NCBI GenBank assembly: GCA_003021975.1
Contig: PXRR01000046.1
Coordinates: 1 to 33,322 of the forward strand
Source: Halobacteriales archaeon QS_5_70_17
GTDB lineage: Archaea; Halobacteriota; Halobacteria; Halobacteriales; Haloarculaceae
Reading direction: 5' to 3'
DNA length: 33,322 nucleotides
The position numbers and the translations under genes were made by a program. Below the pieces are notes generated by a model. It was not told where the DNA came from. It saw only the letters and a program-made list of their open reading frames with translations, and searched no databases. Of the stretch, positions 31,827 through 33,322 are shown one piece after another (positions within the stretch are counted from its first letter, which is position 1; the number at the start of each line of letters is the position of its first letter).

Positions 31827-31860
31827 CCCTCGAGACGCACGGTTCGAATTCCCCACAGCT

Positions 31861-31887
31861 CGGATAATCCACAAAATGTAGAATTCG
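31861..31887 (-). repeat. 27-bp AT-rich dyad element, copy 3 (downstream of sph, inverted)
   Basis: The reverse complement aligns without gaps to 13816-13842 upstream of parA at 22 of 27 positions, and shares the 8-3-8 dyad of copy 1, with TGTGGATT as the better half. It begins 35 bp after the sph stop codon. Confidence 0.65.
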
Positions 31888-31971
31888 AACACGATGATGA
31901 TTTCACATGATCTGCATTTTTCGCCGCCAATTACGGGATTTCGACCCGTGTCGAGACGCGCAACTTCGCGT

Positions 31972-32118
31972 ATGCAGTTCGAGCAAATCGCCGACCGCTC
32001 TCTGTCGCTCGGCCGGTGGCCCGCCTCCGATCGGACGATGCGCTCTCTGATATCGTTCGCGGAGCAGCGCTCGCTCTCCCCTGAACGATACTTCCCAGAA
32101 CTCGGAAGTAACGTCTGA
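31972..32118 (+). CDS. possible 48-residue small protein between the dyad elements
   Basis: MQFEQIADRSLSLGRW... to SNV, with fairly GC-rich third positions (roughly three quarters) but no ribosome-binding site and no clear TATA at the right distance. A longer reading from 31894 is open too. No family is recognised. It is kept only because it lies exactly between copies 3 and 4 of the 27-bp element. It may well be chance. Confidence 0.2.
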   Translation: MQFEQIADRSLSLGRWPASDRTMRSLISFAEQRSLSPERYFPELGSNV

Positions 32119-32129
32119 TATCTACGATT

Positions 32130-32160
32130 TCCACGAAATCTACATAGTATGGACAATTCG
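32130..32160 (+). repeat. 27-bp AT-rich dyad element, copy 4 (far side of the sph spacer)
   Basis: Positions 32134-32160 match copy 2 at 19 of 27 bases and copy 3 at 20 of 27. TCCACGAAATCTACA (32130-32144) matches 13695-13709 upstream of parA at 14 of 15. It is opposite in orientation to copy 3. The second half of the dyad is the weakest of the four. Confidence 0.5.
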
Positions 32161-32271
32161 AAAGCCCTCTACACCGTTGCTGTGGGCGTTCGTTTGTCGA
32201 GACGTTCCTGTGGGGCTACTCGGGCGGCGTTAGAATCGCTCGCGCTACGGCAGTCGATTGATCAGAAGTGA

Positions 32272-32634
32272 TTACTCAGGTTGAGAACCATCCCGGGGGC
32301 AGTACTCGAATTCGGGATCACGGGTCCGGAACCCGCAGGTCGGGTACCGTCGGACCGGCGGTGGTTCGCCGTCCTCGTCGCCCGACCGCCGGAACAAGAA
32401 CGGGAGGAAGGGCAGGAAGACGAACAGGGCCAGCGGGTCCCAGTAGACCCACGCGAGGGCGCTGACCACCAGTCCGACCGCGAGACCGACCAGTGCCGTG
32501 ACCGTCCGGAATCCGACCGTACCGCCCGTTCGGCTGGAGGGGAGAAAACCCCGGTGCGTCGGATCGTTCTCCGGATGGGACGCCGAACGCCCGGCGAGCG
32601 TCAGTTCGACTGCTACCGACGCTCCCGGGGTCAC
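32272..32634 (-). CDS. small membrane protein with C-terminal zinc-ribbon-like tail
   Basis: The recognisable part is the last 80 residues. Two hydrophobic segments (TALVGLAVGLVVSALAWVY; LALFVFLPFLPFLF) are followed by a cytosolic tail RRYPTCGFRTRDPEFEYCPR. Haloarchaeal relatives have a CPxCG-type ribbon here; the first Cys is Tyr in this protein, leaving Cys at CG and YCP. The start is uncertain: no ATG lies close to the first helix, and GTG 32634 (120 residues) is chosen as the nearest usable codon, with a TAAT-containing patch about 27 bp upstream. It is divergent from the macro-domain gene. Function unknown. Confidence 0.6.
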   Translation of the reverse strand: MTPGASVAVELTLAGRSASHPENDPTHRGFLPSSRTGGTVGFRTVTALVGLAVGLVVSALAWVYWDPLALFVFLPFLPFLFRRSGDEDGEPPPVRRYPTCGFRTRDPEFEYCPRDGSQPE

Positions 32635-32641
32635 CGTCCGG

Positions 32642-32647
32642 TTTATC
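32642..32647 (+). promoter_or_regulatory. TATA-like element of the macro-domain gene
   Basis: TTTATC, centred about 27 bp upstream of the GTG at 32672, supports a leaderless transcript and that start codon. Confidence 0.45.
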
Positions 32648-32671
32648 TGCGAGCCCTGATTACGACGGCGC

Positions 32672-33181
32672 GTGGAGTTCACCGTCATCCAAGGCGACAT
32701 CGCGGCGGAGAGCGCCGACGCACTGGTGAACGCTGCGGGGACGAGTCTCGAGATGGGAAGCGGCGTCGCCGGCGCGCTCCGGCGCGGCGCGAACGGACCG
32801 ATCAACGACGAAGCGGTCTCGAAAGGCCCCGTCGACCCCGGTGAGGTCGCGGTCACCGACGCTTACGACCTCGACGCCGACTACGTGATCCACGCGGCGG
32901 CGATGCCCCACTACGGCGACGGCCGGGCGACCGAGCAGAGCGTCCGTGCGGCGACGCGCAACGCCCTCGAGCGGGCCGACGAACTCGTCTGCGAATCGGT
33001 CGTTCTCCCCGTCCTCGGGACGGGCGTCGCCGGGTTCGACTTCCCGGAGGGCGCGCGGATCGTCTGCCAGGCCGTGCGGGACTACGGCCCGACGAGCGTC
33101 GCCGACGTCCGCGTGATCGCGTACTCGGAGAAGGAGTACGAGACGCTGGAGCGGGTCGCCGACGAGGTCCGAGAGGGCTGA
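32672..33181 (+). CDS. macro domain protein (ADP-ribose binding)
   Basis: A 169-residue single macro domain. The ADP-ribose pocket residues are visible: GDI (8-10), VNAAG (19-23), the GSGVAGAL loop (29-36), and PVLGTGVAGFDFPEGA. Macro proteins bind or remove ADP-ribose from proteins or nucleic acids, or hydrolyse ADP-ribose-1''-phosphate and O-acetyl-ADP-ribose. The GTG at 32672 directly precedes the first strand (MEFTVIQGDI) and has a TATA-like element 27 bp upstream. No ADP-ribosyltransferase (such as DarT) lies beside it in the window, so a toxin-antitoxin role is not supported. Confidence 0.92.
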   Translation: MEFTVIQGDIAAESADALVNAAGTSLEMGSGVAGALRRGANGPINDEAVSKGPVDPGEVAVTDAYDLDADYVIHAAAMPHYGDGRATEQSVRAATRNALERADELVCESVVLPVLGTGVAGFDFPEGARIVCQAVRDYGPTSVADVRVIAYSEKEYETLERVADEVREG

Positions 33182-33322
33182 GCTGCGTGTCTCCGGAGAG
33201 ACCCTCGTCCGGTCATGCGGGCGTCGTCGCGGTGAGACGGCGAGCGACGGGACCCCCGGAGAATCACCGACGGAACCGGCACACTGGTCGACCGGGGAGG
33301 ACGACCGCTCTCGGGTGAAGTC

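Larger units (their letters stand above)
31827..32271. other. spacer after sph bounded by two inverted dyad elements
   Basis: A 445-bp, comparatively AT-rich spacer with no clear gene. It holds two copies of the 27-bp element in opposite orientation (31861-31887 and 32134-32160), which bracket a weak small open frame. Nothing else recognisable is seen. It could be a small insertion, a MITE-like remnant or a cluster of protein-binding sites. Confidence 0.5.

Noticed and set aside
32672-33181. DarTG-type toxin-antitoxin (macro domain antitoxin)
   Set aside because: No ADP-ribosyltransferase gene lies on either side within the window, and the divergent neighbour is a small membrane protein.

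Overview
This is chromosomal DNA from a halophilic archaeon (class Halobacteria). The evidence is very high GC content, strongly acidic predicted proteins, archaeal-type S12 and S7, Tat-dependent lipoproteins with Gly/Asp/Ser-rich linkers, TATA elements about 25-30 bp upstream of start codons (leaderless style), and haloarchaeal families such as RdfA and the SMC-like Sph. I cannot name the genus.

Left edge (1-2101): the end of the str operon (rpsL, partial, and rpsG), a repeat- and hairpin-rich spacer, then a solo biotin transporter subunit (BioY). Positions 2210-4474 hold a soluble hybrid sensor kinase (REC-PAS-PAS-PAS-HisKA-HATPase). Positions 5154-13580 form an organic-acid module: an IclR regulator, a class III CoA-transferase, a divergent ThDP enzyme, a TAXI-TRAP transporter (lipoprotein plus fused permease) and a second CoA-transferase. 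Their most likely joint role is uptake and CoA-activation of a carboxylic acid followed by a ThDP-dependent C-C bond reaction; the substrate is unknown.

Positions 13879-15263 hold an orphan ParA ATPase and a small acidic partner. They are followed by a thiolase-like/DUF35 pair (start and stop codons overlapping), a broken flavin reductase gene, and a second catabolic module on the minus strand: zinc alcohol dehydrogenase, aldehyde dehydrogenase and a four-gene polyamine-type ABC importer, with a divergent IclR regulator. A third minus-strand unit (acyl-CoA dehydrogenase, MmgE/PrpD, MaoC hydratase) follows.

The right end has the divergent pair rdfA / sph (cell-shape factor and SMC-like ATPase), a repeat-bearing spacer, a small membrane protein and a macro-domain protein.

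The most interesting signals are non-coding. (1) Four copies of a 27-bp AT-rich element with an 8-3-8 dyad: two lie upstream of parA and two downstream of sph, 18 kb away. (2) Three copies of a separate 20-bp dyad, TTAC-N4-GTAC-N4-GTAA: one beside each iclR gene and one in the rdfA/sph intergenic region. Together these suggest a shared regulatory or DNA-organising network linking ParA, Sph, RdfA and the IclR modules. The Sph protein also appears to have lost the segment between its D-loop and its C-terminal motif.
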